From assembly GCF_012933505.1 (NCBI RefSeq), contig NZ_JABBNB010000018.1, positions 1-64,000 of the forward strand: a DNA stretch of 64,000 bases, given 5' to 3'. This DNA comes from Gordonia asplenii (lineage in GTDB: Bacteria; Actinomycetota; Actinomycetes; Mycobacteriales; Mycobacteriaceae). Made by a program: the position numbers and the translations under genes. Shown here piece by piece: positions 44,326 to 53,326 of the stretch; the stretch's first letter is position 1, and each line of letters begins with the position of its first letter. Under the pieces are notes generated by a model, which had not been told where the DNA came from, searched no databases, and saw nothing but the letters and a program-made list of their open reading frames with translations.

Positions 44326-46002
44326 TCACGTCGGGTTGATGAGTTCGTCCCGTCTGCGAGAGCGCAATTCGCGACGGAGAATCTTTCCGCTGGTCGTTTT
44401 CGGCAACTCCGCCATGAGATGGATTCGACGGGGCGTCTTGTAGGCGGCGAGATTGCTCCGACAGTGCGCGTCGAGTTCGGGGACCTCGACGTCGACTCGC
44501 AGGCTCACAAAGGCCTCGACGGTCTCCCCACGATAGGCGTCCGGCACCCCGACGACGGCGGCCTCGCGGACCGCGGGATGCGCGTACAGGACTTCTTCGA
44601 CTTCGGTGGGCATGACCTTGAATCCCGATGCGATGATGATGTCCTTCTTGCGGTCGACGACGTAGACCCAGCCCTGCCCATCCATGAAGCCGATGTCCCC
44701 CGTTCGGAATCGCCCGGAGTGAAACGACGCCGCGTCGGCGTCGGCATTGTCCCAATGGCCCGGCACCACCATCGGCCCGGCGACGACGATCTCGCCGAAT
44801 GTACCCGGCGGGAGTTCGCGCATGTGATCGTCGACGATCCGTACATCGGCCCCGGGGACCGGCAGCCCGACCGCGACAACCCCCGTCTCCGGGTCGACTG
44901 GCGCTGATACCCCCGAGGGGACAGTCACACATCCGGCCGTGGTCTCGGTCAATCCGTAGCCGTTGCGCAGATAGGTGCCACATCGCTCGGATAATTCGGT
45001 CAACAGCGCCGCCGGCAGCGGCGCTCCGCCGCTGAACAAGGCTTCGAATGAACCGAAGTCGTCACGGGTCACACCCGGAACGGACAAGAGCGCGATGTAA
45101 GCGGTAGGTGGGCCCACCATGTAATGCGGCCGATGTCTACGGATCATGTCGATGGCCGTCGACGCCTCAAACCTGCAGGTCAGAATCAGTGTGCCGGCAC
45201 TGGCCAGGGTCGCGGCCAGTTCGGCGACCATACCGGTGATGTGGAACAACGGCGCCAGCGCGAAGATCACCGGATGTCGCGGCACGTCGACCGATCCGAT
45301 CAGTCGTCGCGCGCTAAAGGCCAGGTTGGCGTGCGTATTGAGCGCACCTTTGGGCGCCCCGCTGGTCCCCGAGGTAAAGCTGATCAGCGCGACGTCAGCG
45401 GGATCGGTCGGGACGCTGGAGCGCCGACCGCCCGACCGGCGACGCGCGACATCCAGCAGGTCCGCTACGCCCCGGATCGGGCACCGTTCGATCGCGGCCA
45501 GCGTGGGCGGAACACGACGGCGCTGGTCGTGAAAATCCAGTTCGCTGGTAGAGAGCACGATCGGCACCTGCACTCGGCGCAGCGCCTGTTCGACCGAGTG
45601 CGCCCATTGTCGTTCGGCGAACACCAGCGCGCGGGCGCCGGTAGCGGCCAGGGCGTCGGCGAGCTCACGCGTGCTGTACATCGGGTTGAGCGGCACCACG
45701 ATGCCGCCTGATTTCCACGCCGCGACGGCCGAGAGGACGAACTGGGGAATGCTCTGCAAGAAGATCGCCAGGCGGTCGCCCACCGCGAACCCCGAATCAA
45801 CCAGATACTGCGCAATCCCGTCGGTCAGGGTGTCGACGTCGCGGTAGGTCAGTTCGTCCTCGAAGTATCGAATCGCGACACCGTGCGGATTGGTCTGCAC
45901 AGCCGCGTCGAACAGCGCGGTGATCGTCGTCGTTTCGGCGCGGAAGTCACGCATCAGGGCGTCGTAGTGCGCTTCCCACGGTTTGGCGTCATACCAGCTC
46001 AT
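44326..46002 (-). CDS. AMP-forming acyl-CoA ligase
   Basis: About 558-residue ANL ligase: FTSGTSGAPKGALNTH (about 215-230), GYGLTETTAGC, FRTGDIGFMDGQGWVYVVDRKKDII and the catalytic lysine in PKTTSGKILRREL. The ATG at 46002 or the GTG three bases earlier may be the start; AAGGGA lies upstream of both. It follows the thiolase gene by 12 bp and shares operator site g with it. It is the third ligase of the cluster, so several different acids must be activated. Confidence 0.92.
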   Translation of the reverse strand: MSWYDAKPWEAHYDALMRDFRAETTTITALFDAAVQTNPHGVAIRYFEDELTYRDVDTLTDGIAQYLVDSGFAVGDRLAIFLQSIPQFVLSAVAAWKSGGIVVPLNPMYSTRELADALAATGARALVFAERQWAHSVEQALRRVQVPIVLSTSELDFHDQRRRVPPTLAAIERCPIRGVADLLDVARRRSGGRRSSVPTDPADVALISFTSGTSGAPKGALNTHANLAFSARRLIGSVDVPRHPVIFALAPLFHITGMVAELAATLASAGTLILTCRFEASTAIDMIRRHRPHYMVGPPTAYIALLSVPGVTRDDFGSFEALFSGGAPLPAALLTELSERCGTYLRNGYGLTETTAGCVTVPSGVSAPVDPETGVVAVGLPVPGADVRIVDDHMRELPPGTFGEIVVAGPMVVPGHWDNADADAASFHSGRFRTGDIGFMDGQGWVYVVDRKKDIIIASGFKVMPTEVEEVLYAHPAVREAAVVGVPDAYRGETVEAFVSLRVDVEVPELDAHCRSNLAAYKTPRRIHLMAELPKTTSGKILRRELRSRRRDELINPT

Positions 46003-46014
46003 CACGGATGTCCC

Positions 46015-47235
46015 TTAAGACAGGCGCTCGATGATCAGCGCCATGCCCTGTCCGCCACCGACACACATGGTTTCCAACCCGAATTGCTTGTCGGTGGTGG
46101 CGAGCCCGTTGATGAGCGTTCCCATGATGCGGGCGCCCGTCGACCCGAACGGATGCCCCAGCGCGATGGCTCCGCCGTGCACGTTGAGCCGCTCCGGATC
46201 GAGGCCGATCTCCCGGTACGACGCGATGACCTGCGCGGCGAACGCCTCGTTGATCTCGTACAGGTCGATGTCGTCGACAGTGAGCCTCGCTCGGGACAGC
46301 GCCCGGCGGGTGGCCTCGACCGGCCCCAATCCCATGATCTCCGGGGAGAGACCCGACACTCCCGTCGCGACGATGCGCGCCAGCGGCGTTATGCCGAGTT
46401 CACGCGCTCGCGTGTCGCTCATGATGACGGTGGCGGCCGCGCCGTCGCTGAGTGGGCAGCTGTTGCCCGCGGTGACCGTGCCGCCGACACGAAACGCCGG
46501 CTTCAGGCCGGCCACGGCGTCGTGGGTCACGCCCGCCCGCGGGCTGTCATCGGCGGTGATGACCGTACCGCCGGTCGTGGTGATCGGCGTGATCTCGGAG
46601 TCGAAGAACCCCCGTGCGAGCGCCGCCTCGGCGAGGTTCTGGCTGCGCACCGCGAACGCGTCTTGATCCTCGCGACTCACCTTCGACAGGTTTGCGACGT
46701 TCTCCGCCGTCTGTCCCATCGCGACATACGCGTCCGGCAAGTCTCCGACGGTTCGCGGATTCGTCCACTCCCCGTTGCTCTGCGCGAGTTGTCGGGTCCG
46801 TTCCTTCGCCGAGTCGAACAGCGCATTGTCCGCAGCGGGATCGGCGACTCCCAGCCAGCCGCCGTGATACCGCGACACGCATTCCACCCCGGCGGAGATG
46901 AAGACATCTCCCTCACCCGCCTTGATCGCGTGGAACGCCATCCGCGCGGTCTGCACCGACGACGCACACGCCCGGATGACCGTGGTGGCGGGCACATCGT
47001 CGAGCCCGAGCAGAATCGAGACTCGTCGAGCCATGTTGCGGCCGTGCTCGTCGTGGGGCTCCGCACAACCCAGGTGGAGGTCGTCGACAGTCGAGGGATC
47101 GAGTTCGGGCACCTTGTCCAGAGCCGCCCGAATCACCGCCGCGGCAAGGTCGTCGGGACGGACGTCGGTCAGCGACCCCTTGACCGCACGCCCGATCGGA
47201 GATCGCGTTGCGGCGACGATTACTGCTTCTGGCAT
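46015..47235 (-). CDS. Thiolase (acetyl-CoA acyltransferase)
   Basis: 406-residue thiolase. The nucleophilic Cys is C90 (VIRACASSVQTARMA), the His is in NVHGGAIALGHPFGSTGARI (about 350-365) and the second Cys is in ETMCVGGGQGMA near the C terminus. It cleaves 3-oxoacyl-CoA to shortened acyl-CoA plus acetyl- or propionyl-CoA. The ATG at 47235 follows GGAAGGAT. It is first in a two-gene unit with a ligase; operator site g is 41 bp upstream. Confidence 0.94.
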   Translation of the reverse strand: MPEAVIVAATRSPIGRAVKGSLTDVRPDDLAAAVIRAALDKVPELDPSTVDDLHLGCAEPHDEHGRNMARRVSILLGLDDVPATTVIRACASSVQTARMAFHAIKAGEGDVFISAGVECVSRYHGGWLGVADPAADNALFDSAKERTRQLAQSNGEWTNPRTVGDLPDAYVAMGQTAENVANLSKVSREDQDAFAVRSQNLAEAALARGFFDSEITPITTTGGTVITADDSPRAGVTHDAVAGLKPAFRVGGTVTAGNSCPLSDGAAATVIMSDTRARELGITPLARIVATGVSGLSPEIMGLGPVEATRRALSRARLTVDDIDLYEINEAFAAQVIASYREIGLDPERLNVHGGAIALGHPFGSTGARIMGTLINGLATTDKQFGLETMCVGGGQGMALIIERLS

Positions 47236-47276
47236 CAGAGATCCTTCCAGCGGCGACACGGGCATCCGTGTCGCGT

Positions 47277-47296
47277 TGAACCAAATTTTTGCTTGA
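47277..47296. promoter_or_regulatory. Cluster operator site g
   Basis: The minus strand reads TCAAGCAAAAATTTGGTTCA, matching the inner 16 positions of the consensus. It is 41 bp upstream of the thiolase start. Confidence 0.78.
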
Positions 47297-47459
47297 GTTG
47301 ACGTTAGCGACGGACCAGACAGACACGAAAACCATTGTCGCCAAAGCTATTTGAGAATAATCCACTCGCGCTTACCGGACTCGGCCTCGGTCATCCGAGT
47401 CGAGAACGAACGAGGACACTCGGCGGGCAGTCGCAGGTGTCCTCGCCGTCGCGCACGCC

Positions 47460-48929
47460 CTAGAACTTGATCGCGACGTTCTTGACGGTCAGAAACTCGT
47501 CGAGACCTTCTCGGCCGCCTTCGCGCCCATAGCCGCTGGCGCCGATGCCACCGAACGGCACGGTCGGGTCCAGACCGACCAGTTTCCCGTTGACTCCGAT
47601 GCCGCCCGCCTGGAGGTCTCGGCACAACCGCATCGCCCGGCTCAGGTCTGCCGTATGAACGTAGGCGGCGAGACCGTATGGCGTGCTGTTCGCGATTCGT
47701 ACGGCGTCGTCGTCATCGTCGAAGGGGATGACACAGACGACGGGACCGAAGATCTCCTCCTGCGCTACCGCAGATGCGGGGTCGACGTCGCGCAGCAACG
47801 TCGGCGCAATGAAGAATCCGGGTCGGTCGAGTGCGGCACCTCCGGTCACACAGGTAGCACCTCCGGTACCGACGCTCTCGTCGATCACGCCGAGGATTCG
47901 GTCGAATGCGCCCTGGGTGAAGACCGGACCCATCATGGTGTCGGCGGCGTACGGATCGCCGACCGTCACCTGCTCCAGCGCAGCGGCGACCCGGGCGACC
48001 ACGTCGTCGTAGACCGATCGTTCAGCAAGAATCCGACTTGGTAGCGAACATCCCTGACCGCTGAGCGTGGTAACGATCGTCGACCACGACGTGGCCGCCT
48101 CCAGGTCGGCGTCGGCGAAGATGATGTTCGCCGACTTGCCGCCCAACTCCAGCACCAGCGGGGTGAGATTCTCCGATGCGGCTTGCTGGAGTTTGCGTGC
48201 CGTGACACCACCGCCGGTGAAGCTGACCTTGGCGACACCGGGATGGCGGACGAGGGCGTCGCCGGCGATGTGATCGCCCAGGATCGTATTCACCAGGCCT
48301 GCGGGCAGGCCGACTTCATCACACAATTGGGCGAATCGAACCGCTTGGAAGCCCGCCTGCTCCGCCGGTTTGAGAATCACTGAACAACCCGCGGCCAACG
48401 CGGGAGCCACCGCCATCGCGATGCTGGCGATCGGCAGGTTCCAGGTCAGAATCTTGGCCACCACGCCCACCGGTTCGCGCAGTGTGAAGTTGATTCCTTC
48501 CTCGCGCGGCACGGGGATGGTGTCCCCGGTGACTTTGTCGGTCCATCCGGCGTAGTAGTCCAGCCAGCCGACTGACGCATCGGCCGCCCACCGAGTGATG
48601 TTGAGCGGCGTGCCGATCTCGAGTGCTGCGAGTTCGGCGAAGCATTCGATGTTCTCGCGCAGCGCCCGGGCCAGCGCTTGCAGCTTCTCCCGACGGTGAG
48701 TCGGGCTCTCGAGTCGCCATTGCTGTTGGGCCCGCGCACTCGACTCGACGGCGGCAGTCACCTCGGCCGGCCCCGCCAGCTGAAATTCGACTTGCGCCTG
48801 GCCGTTGGCCGGATTGATGTGGGTGAAGCTATGTCCGCTCGTTCCGACGACGGCCGCCCCGTCGATGTGCATGGCGTCGGGCAGAGTTGTCGCGTGTTCG
48901 GCTGGTGCCGTCTGGATCGCTGATGTCAT
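47460..48929 (-). CDS. Aldehyde dehydrogenase
   Basis: 489-residue NAD(P)-dependent aldehyde dehydrogenase with E261 (LELGGKS) and C294 (SGQGCSLPSRI) as catalytic residues and the C-terminal FGGIGASGYGREGG. It lies 29 bp downstream of the alcohol dehydrogenase gene, so alcohol to aldehyde to acid is the likely sequence; the acid would then be a substrate for one of the cluster's ligases. It is controlled with the alcohol dehydrogenase by operator site h. Confidence 0.94.
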   Translation of the reverse strand: MTSAIQTAPAEHATTLPDAMHIDGAAVVGTSGHSFTHINPANGQAQVEFQLAGPAEVTAAVESSARAQQQWRLESPTHRREKLQALARALRENIECFAELAALEIGTPLNITRWAADASVGWLDYYAGWTDKVTGDTIPVPREEGINFTLREPVGVVAKILTWNLPIASIAMAVAPALAAGCSVILKPAEQAGFQAVRFAQLCDEVGLPAGLVNTILGDHIAGDALVRHPGVAKVSFTGGGVTARKLQQAASENLTPLVLELGGKSANIIFADADLEAATSWSTIVTTLSGQGCSLPSRILAERSVYDDVVARVAAALEQVTVGDPYAADTMMGPVFTQGAFDRILGVIDESVGTGGATCVTGGAALDRPGFFIAPTLLRDVDPASAVAQEEIFGPVVCVIPFDDDDDAVRIANSTPYGLAAYVHTADLSRAMRLCRDLQAGGIGVNGKLVGLDPTVPFGGIGASGYGREGGREGLDEFLTVKNVAIKF

Positions 48930-48958
48930 TTGGGGTGTCTTCCTCGATGTGGTGCCGG

Positions 48959-50071
48959 TCAGTGTTCGTGGATGATCACGCCGCGAAGGTTGCGGCCGGA
49001 TTTCATGTCTGCGTATCCGTCGTTGATCTGGTCGAGGGGATACTCACGCGTGACCATCTCGTCGAGTAGGAGTTGGCCGGACTTGTAGAGCGCAAGCAGC
49101 CGCGGAATGTCCGAACGCGGATTGGCTTCACCGAAGAGCGAGCCACGAATCTGCTTCTGCCACATGGTCACTTCGAAAAGACTCACTTTGGCATCGATCT
49201 GAGTCGCCGGAGCGACACCGGTCACGACTACCTTTCCCGCCTTGCGCGCCAGACCGACCATCGGCTGCAGCATGTCGCCGTCGACGACTCCGACGGTCAG
49301 AATCGCGACGTCGGCCATGACCCCGAGCGTGAGTTCGCCGACAAGCGTGTTCACCTCGTCGACGCTGCCGACGAAGTGGGTAGCGCCGATTCGCTTTGCG
49401 AGTTCTTCCTTGCTGGGTTCGAGATCGACCGCGACGATGTTTCGTGCGCCCGCCATGCGCGCACCTTGCACCGCACTGCCGCCGATTCCGCCGATTCCTA
49501 CGACGACGACGGTGTCGCCCGGCTCGATCTCTCCGGTGTTGACCGCCGAGCCCCATCCCGTCGTAACGCCACAACCCACCAGACATGCGCGGTCCAATGG
49601 GATGTCGGAGTCGATCTTGATCACCGAATTCTCCGGCACCACAGTGTAATTCGCGAAGGTGCCCAACATCGCGAGGGAACCCACGTCGGTTCCGCGGGCG
49701 TGCGCCCGGGCGGTGCCGTCGAGCTGTGTGCCGCCCAGCATGTGCGCACCGAGGTCGCACAGATTCGAATGCCCGGTGGCACACCATCGACATTTGCCGC
49801 AGGACGGAATGAACGACATCACGACGTGATCGCCCGGCGCTACGCCGACGACACCGGGCCCGACGGCCTCGACGACACCTGCGCCCTCGTGACCGCCGAT
49901 GATGGGAATGCTGATCGGCAGGTCACCGGTGACGGCGTGGTCGTCGGAATGGCATAACCCGCTCGCCACCACCTTCACCAGGACCTCGTGATCTTTCGGA
50001 TCGTCGAGGTCGATGTCTTCGACGCTCCATTCGGTGTTGCGTTCCCACAAGATTGCCGCGCGTGCCTTCAT
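48959..50071 (-). CDS. Zinc alcohol dehydrogenase, NDMA-dependent (mycofactocin) type
   Basis: 370-residue zinc MDR dehydrogenase. The catalytic zinc ligands include C40 and H61-E62 (GLCHSDDH, GGHEGAG), the structural zinc has C91, C94, C97 and C105, and the cofactor motif is VVGIGGIGGS near 190. The N-terminal LVKVVASGLCHSDDH and FIPSCGKCRWCATG stretches match the actinobacterial NDMA-dependent group, which holds NAD tightly and is regenerated through mycofactocin. That cofactor link is family knowledge; no mft gene is in this window. It is first of a two-gene unit with the aldehyde dehydrogenase. Confidence 0.9.
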   Translation of the reverse strand: MKARAAILWERNTEWSVEDIDLDDPKDHEVLVKVVASGLCHSDDHAVTGDLPISIPIIGGHEGAGVVEAVGPGVVGVAPGDHVVMSFIPSCGKCRWCATGHSNLCDLGAHMLGGTQLDGTARAHARGTDVGSLAMLGTFANYTVVPENSVIKIDSDIPLDRACLVGCGVTTGWGSAVNTGEIEPGDTVVVVGIGGIGGSAVQGARMAGARNIVAVDLEPSKEELAKRIGATHFVGSVDEVNTLVGELTLGVMADVAILTVGVVDGDMLQPMVGLARKAGKVVVTGVAPATQIDAKVSLFEVTMWQKQIRGSLFGEANPRSDIPRLLALYKSGQLLLDEMVTREYPLDQINDGYADMKSGRNLRGVIIHEH

Positions 50072-50184
50072 ATCGGTGACGTCTCCCAGTTATCGAGTAG
50101 CGAGATTCGCGAGGGTGGGATCAAGCCCCAACCGACGACGCCGAACATCCGTCAGCCCTCGCCGTAGAGTGATGGTCGACCACT

Positions 50185-50204
50185 TAACCAAAAATTTGCT
50201 TGGG
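50185..50204. promoter_or_regulatory. Cluster operator site h
   Basis: The minus strand reads CCAAGCAAATTTTTGGTTAA, one of the closest matches to the consensus. It lies 113 bp upstream of the alcohol dehydrogenase and 119 bp before the divergent lipase, so it could affect both. The 252-bp gap shows nothing else I recognise. Confidence 0.8.
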
Positions 50205-50323
50205 TGATCTAGCTCGCACAGTAGCGAACTCCGCCGACGCGAGTCAAGACCCCGGCAGTCGCCCACCGTCCGATCACCACAACGATCTCTGACCGTCCGG
50301 CCGCAGGGCTAAGCTCACCTTCC

Positions 50324-51550
50324 GTGAGTCCTTTCCGTTCCCGAAACATCTTCCGGCTCGGCGCGATCGGCGTGGTGACACTCGGTGCCGCCGTGGCCGT
50401 CGCACTGACGACTGCTGTCGCAAACGCCGAGAAGCTGCCGCCGACCGGCGCGCCGTCGTGGTCGGGGATGGACGTCCGCAACTACGACGGCCCCGTACCC
50501 GCGAAGGCCGGGACGCTCATCAACCACGTGCCGCTCGACGCACGACTGTCGGTGCCGGCCGCGGGCCGCTCCTACCGCATGCAGTATTCGACGCCGAATC
50601 AGCACGGTCAGATGGCGACGAGCACCGCAGTTGTGTTCTTGCCCAAGGGAACTGCGCCGGCGGGCGGCTGGCCGGTGATCGCCTGGGCGCACGGGACCGT
50701 CGGGCTGGGCGACGACTGCACGCCGTCGGCGCAGCCGCGCTCGCAGCGCGACTCCGACTATCTCTCACACTGGTTGCGGCAGGGCTACGCGGTGGTGGGC
50801 ACCGACTACGTCGGGCTCGGCACACCCGGCCTGATGAGCTATCTCAACGGTCGGTCGGAGGCGCACTCCATCGTCGACTCGGTGAACGCCGTCCATCAGC
50901 TGGGCCTTCCGCTGGCGAATCGGTGGGCCATCGTCGGGCAGTCGCAGGGTGCGGGCGCAGCTCTCAACGGGGCGCGGTACGCGAACGAACTCTCACGTGG
51001 AAGCGGGCTGGACTATCGCGGCGTCGTCGCGACCGGAACACCGGCCAACATCGAACAGATCATCGCCCTCGGCGGCCCGACGTTCCCGCCGGTGAAACTA
51101 CCCGCCGGGCTCAACACCTATGCCGCCTACATCCTGGCCGGGTTCATCGACGCCCGGCCCGACCTGCACCCCGAGCAGGTGCTGACCCCCTACGGCCGGC
51201 AGATCGTCGAGCAGGCTCGCCACCTCTGCTACCCGGAGATGAGTGACCTGATGGACGGCAAGCGGCTCACCTCGCTCTTCGCCAAGCCGATCACCGCGAT
51301 CCCCGGCGCACGGCAGGCGCTCGCCGACTACATGGGGACCCCGTACAGCGGCTACGACCGGCCGATCTTCCTCGGCCAGGGACTGCGCGACATCGACGTT
51401 CCCGCACCGTCGGCGCTCTCGTTGTACGCACAGATGAAGGCCGACAACCAGCCCGTCGAACTGCACGTTTACCCGAGTCAGGACCACTCGGGCACGGTAT
51501 ACGCATCGATGGCGGATTCGACGCCGTTCCTGGCGCGAATCCTGCGGTGA
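50324..51550 (+). CDS. Secreted lipase (LIP/PF03583 family)
   Basis: 408 residues: a signal peptide (about 1-35; LGAIGVVTLGAAVAVALTTA, ending VANA) and a secreted lipase domain. The oxyanion region is WAHGTVG, the nucleophile Ser lies in VGQSQGAG, the Asp probably in GLRDIDVP and the His in SQDHSGTV. The LIP family includes Candida antarctica lipase A and many actinobacterial secreted lipases. The start is GTG at 50324. It is divergent from the alcohol dehydrogenase unit; membership of the regulon is uncertain. Confidence 0.9.
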   Translation: MSPFRSRNIFRLGAIGVVTLGAAVAVALTTAVANAEKLPPTGAPSWSGMDVRNYDGPVPAKAGTLINHVPLDARLSVPAAGRSYRMQYSTPNQHGQMATSTAVVFLPKGTAPAGGWPVIAWAHGTVGLGDDCTPSAQPRSQRDSDYLSHWLRQGYAVVGTDYVGLGTPGLMSYLNGRSEAHSIVDSVNAVHQLGLPLANRWAIVGQSQGAGAALNGARYANELSRGSGLDYRGVVATGTPANIEQIIALGGPTFPPVKLPAGLNTYAAYILAGFIDARPDLHPEQVLTPYGRQIVEQARHLCYPEMSDLMDGKRLTSLFAKPITAIPGARQALADYMGTPYSGYDRPIFLGQGLRDIDVPAPSALSLYAQMKADNQPVELHVYPSQDHSGTVYASMADSTPFLARILR

Positions 51551-51928
51551 CTATTCCTTGTCGGCGGCGGCCGCGCGCTTGCGATCCTCTTCGCGCACGC
51601 GCTTGGCCGTCGCCCGTTCCGCGGACAGCCACTCGGGCATCTCGGCCAGCATTACCTTGATCTGCTCGGTGGTCAGCGCTTCGTCGATTCCGTTGCGCGC
51701 CAAAGCTGTTACCGAGATTCCAAGCTTCGCCGCGACCAGATTCTTCGGGTGCGGACCAGTTCGACGAAGCTCCTGCAGCCACTGCGGCGGGTCGGACTGC
51801 AATGCGGCGAGTTCGTCGCGGGTGATCGCGTTCTGCTGAAACTCCACGGGCGTCGCGGGTAGGTACACGTCCAACTTTCGGGCTGCCGTGAGCGGTTTCA
51901 TCGCCTGCGCGGAGGGCTGTGTACTCAT
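51551..51928 (-). CDS. DUF5997-family protein
   Basis: 125-residue cytoplasmic protein of a small actinobacterial family of unknown function: AMKPLTAARKLDVYLPATPVEF, then a helical segment with PPQWLQELRRTGPHPKNLVAAKLGIS, where the C-terminal half looks HTH-like, and a charged tail. The ATG at 51928 is where family members begin; a longer frame to 52039 would run into the cupin promoter. Its stop abuts the convergent lipase stop. Confidence 0.85.
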   Translation of the reverse strand: MSTQPSAQAMKPLTAARKLDVYLPATPVEFQQNAITRDELAALQSDPPQWLQELRRTGPHPKNLVAAKLGISVTALARNGIDEALTTEQIKVMLAEMPEWLSAERATAKRVREEDRKRAAAADKE

Positions 51929-52051
51929 TCGACCAGGGTATCGGTCCCGCCGACGACTCGCGCTGATGGGAGGTACTGGTTGTGACTCCCTGCATCCGAG
52001 GCGCGGACCTAACGTTGGTGCGAGCGGACCACGCCACAATCAAGGAGCGCA

Positions 52052-52489
52052 ATGACCGACACATTCGACCAGATCTTTCCCACCGGCGAGAAGAACGAGG
52101 CCTTCGGGCAGTACTTCATCGGGCAGAGTTACCTGGCTCCGTTGACCGACGGGACTGTGCCCGTCAACAACGTCACCTTCGAGCCGGGCTGCCGCAACAA
52201 CTGGCACATTCATCACGGCGCCGACGGCGGTGGTGACCAGATCCTGCTGTGCACGGCCGGTAGCGGCTGGTACCAGGCCGACGGTGACGAGCCGGTCAGC
52301 TTGGAGCCGGGCACGGCGATTCGGGTCCCGGCCGGCACCAAGCACTGGCACGGCGCCAAGGCCGACTCCTGGTTCTCCCACGTCGCGTTCATCACGCCGG
52401 GCGGCGACGTGCGAAACGAATGGCTCGAGCCCGTCACCGACGACGAGTACGGCCGACTGCCGGCGAGCGGATCGACTAGCGGCGACTGA
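52052..52489 (+). CDS. Cupin-domain protein
   Basis: 145-residue single cupin: motif 1 WHIHHGADGGGDQILLCTAGSG gives His ligands and motif 2 PAGTKHWHGAKADSWFSHVAF gives a further His. Small proteins of this shape include metal-dependent lyases such as bacterial hydroxynitrile-lyase-like cupins and detoxifying enzymes. The true activity is unknown. It is divergent from the DUF5997 gene and precedes the LysR effector-domain gene by 19 bp. Confidence 0.9.
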   Translation: MTDTFDQIFPTGEKNEAFGQYFIGQSYLAPLTDGTVPVNNVTFEPGCRNNWHIHHGADGGGDQILLCTAGSGWYQADGDEPVSLEPGTAIRVPAGTKHWHGAKADSWFSHVAFITPGGDVRNEWLEPVTDDEYGRLPASGSTSGD

Positions 52490-52508
52490 GAAGCGCTACG
52501 GTCGTGGC

Positions 52509-53222
52509 GTGACTACGCCCGCGGCTTCGACGTTCCGGCTCGCCATCGTCCCCGGCGTGACCCCCGCGAAGTGGGTGCGGACCTTCGCGCAACGTCGACC
52601 CGAGCCGCTGGAGCTCCTCCCCTGCGACAACACCGCCCACGCCATCGCGCAACTGTCCGACGGCGTCGCCCACGCCGCGCTGGTCCGCGAACCCCCGGCG
52701 TCGACACCCAACTCCATCTCCCTGTACGACGAGACGACGGTCGCCGTCGTCGGCAAGGATCATCTGTTCACCGCGGCTACCGAGGTGTCGGTCATCGATC
52801 TCGCCGACGAACCCCTGCTCATCCCCCTCGACGACCCGCTGACCTGGGATGATCGCCCAGGCGCCGTCGTCGAGCACCGGCCGCCGACGGTCTCCGACGC
52901 CATCGAACTCGTCGCCGCGGGGGTGGGTGTGCTCCTGGTCCCGATGTCGCTGGCCCGGCTGCACCATCGGCGCGACATCACGTTTCGACCTGTCAGGCGG
53001 GCCCCGACGACGCCCGTCGCGCTGGTATGGGCCGAGTCGTCGCCTGCGGTCGAGGAGTTCATCGGGGTCGTGCGGGGGCGTCGAGCGAACTCCTCGCGGG
53101 GGCAGTCCGCACCGGCCCCGAAACGCTCCGCCAAGGAGAAGATGCTGGCCAAGCGGGCGGCCCGGGAAGCGGCCGGCAAGACTCCGAAATCGTCGAAACG
53201 GGGCCGACCTCGACACCGGTGA
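52509..53222 (+). CDS. LysR substrate-binding-domain protein without HTH
   Basis: 237 residues that begin directly in a LysR-type effector domain ([20 protein letters not shown], then [11 protein letters not shown] and [22 protein letters not shown]). There is no N-terminal HTH. The C-terminal 50 residues are very basic ([20 protein letters not shown], ending GRPRHR) and might bind nucleic acid. The start is GTG at 52509; an upstream in-frame extension overlaps the cupin gene. Its role is unknown. Confidence 0.85.
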   Translation: MTTPAASTFRLAIVPGVTPAKWVRTFAQRRPEPLELLPCDNTAHAIAQLSDGVAHAALVREPPASTPNSISLYDETTVAVVGKDHLFTAATEVSVIDLADEPLLIPLDDPLTWDDRPGAVVEHRPPTVSDAIELVAAGVGVLLVPMSLARLHHRRDITFRPVRRAPTTPVALVWAESSPAVEEFIGVVRGRRANSSRGQSAPAPKRSAKEKMLAKRAAREAAGKTPKSSKRGRPRHR

Positions 53223-53311
53223 GCGATACCGGCAGCGCAACGAGCGGGCCGAATGTTACGTCATCGTGGTCACATCGTCGCCGAGCACACCCGACTCTCA
53301 GGTGTCCGCGG

Positions 53312-53317
53312 GTATTC
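53312..53317 (+). promoter_or_regulatory. dprE1: Possible -10 element of dprE1
   Basis: TATTCT lies 9 bp before the dprE1 ATG. This would give a very short or absent leader, as is common in actinobacteria. No convincing -35 was found. Confidence 0.35.
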
Positions 53318-53326
53318 TCAAGCCCG

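Noticed and set aside
21951-50071. Catabolic cluster as a classical genomic island
   Set aside because: No integrase, transposase, tRNA end or direct-repeat boundary was seen, and base composition looks like that of the flanks by eye.
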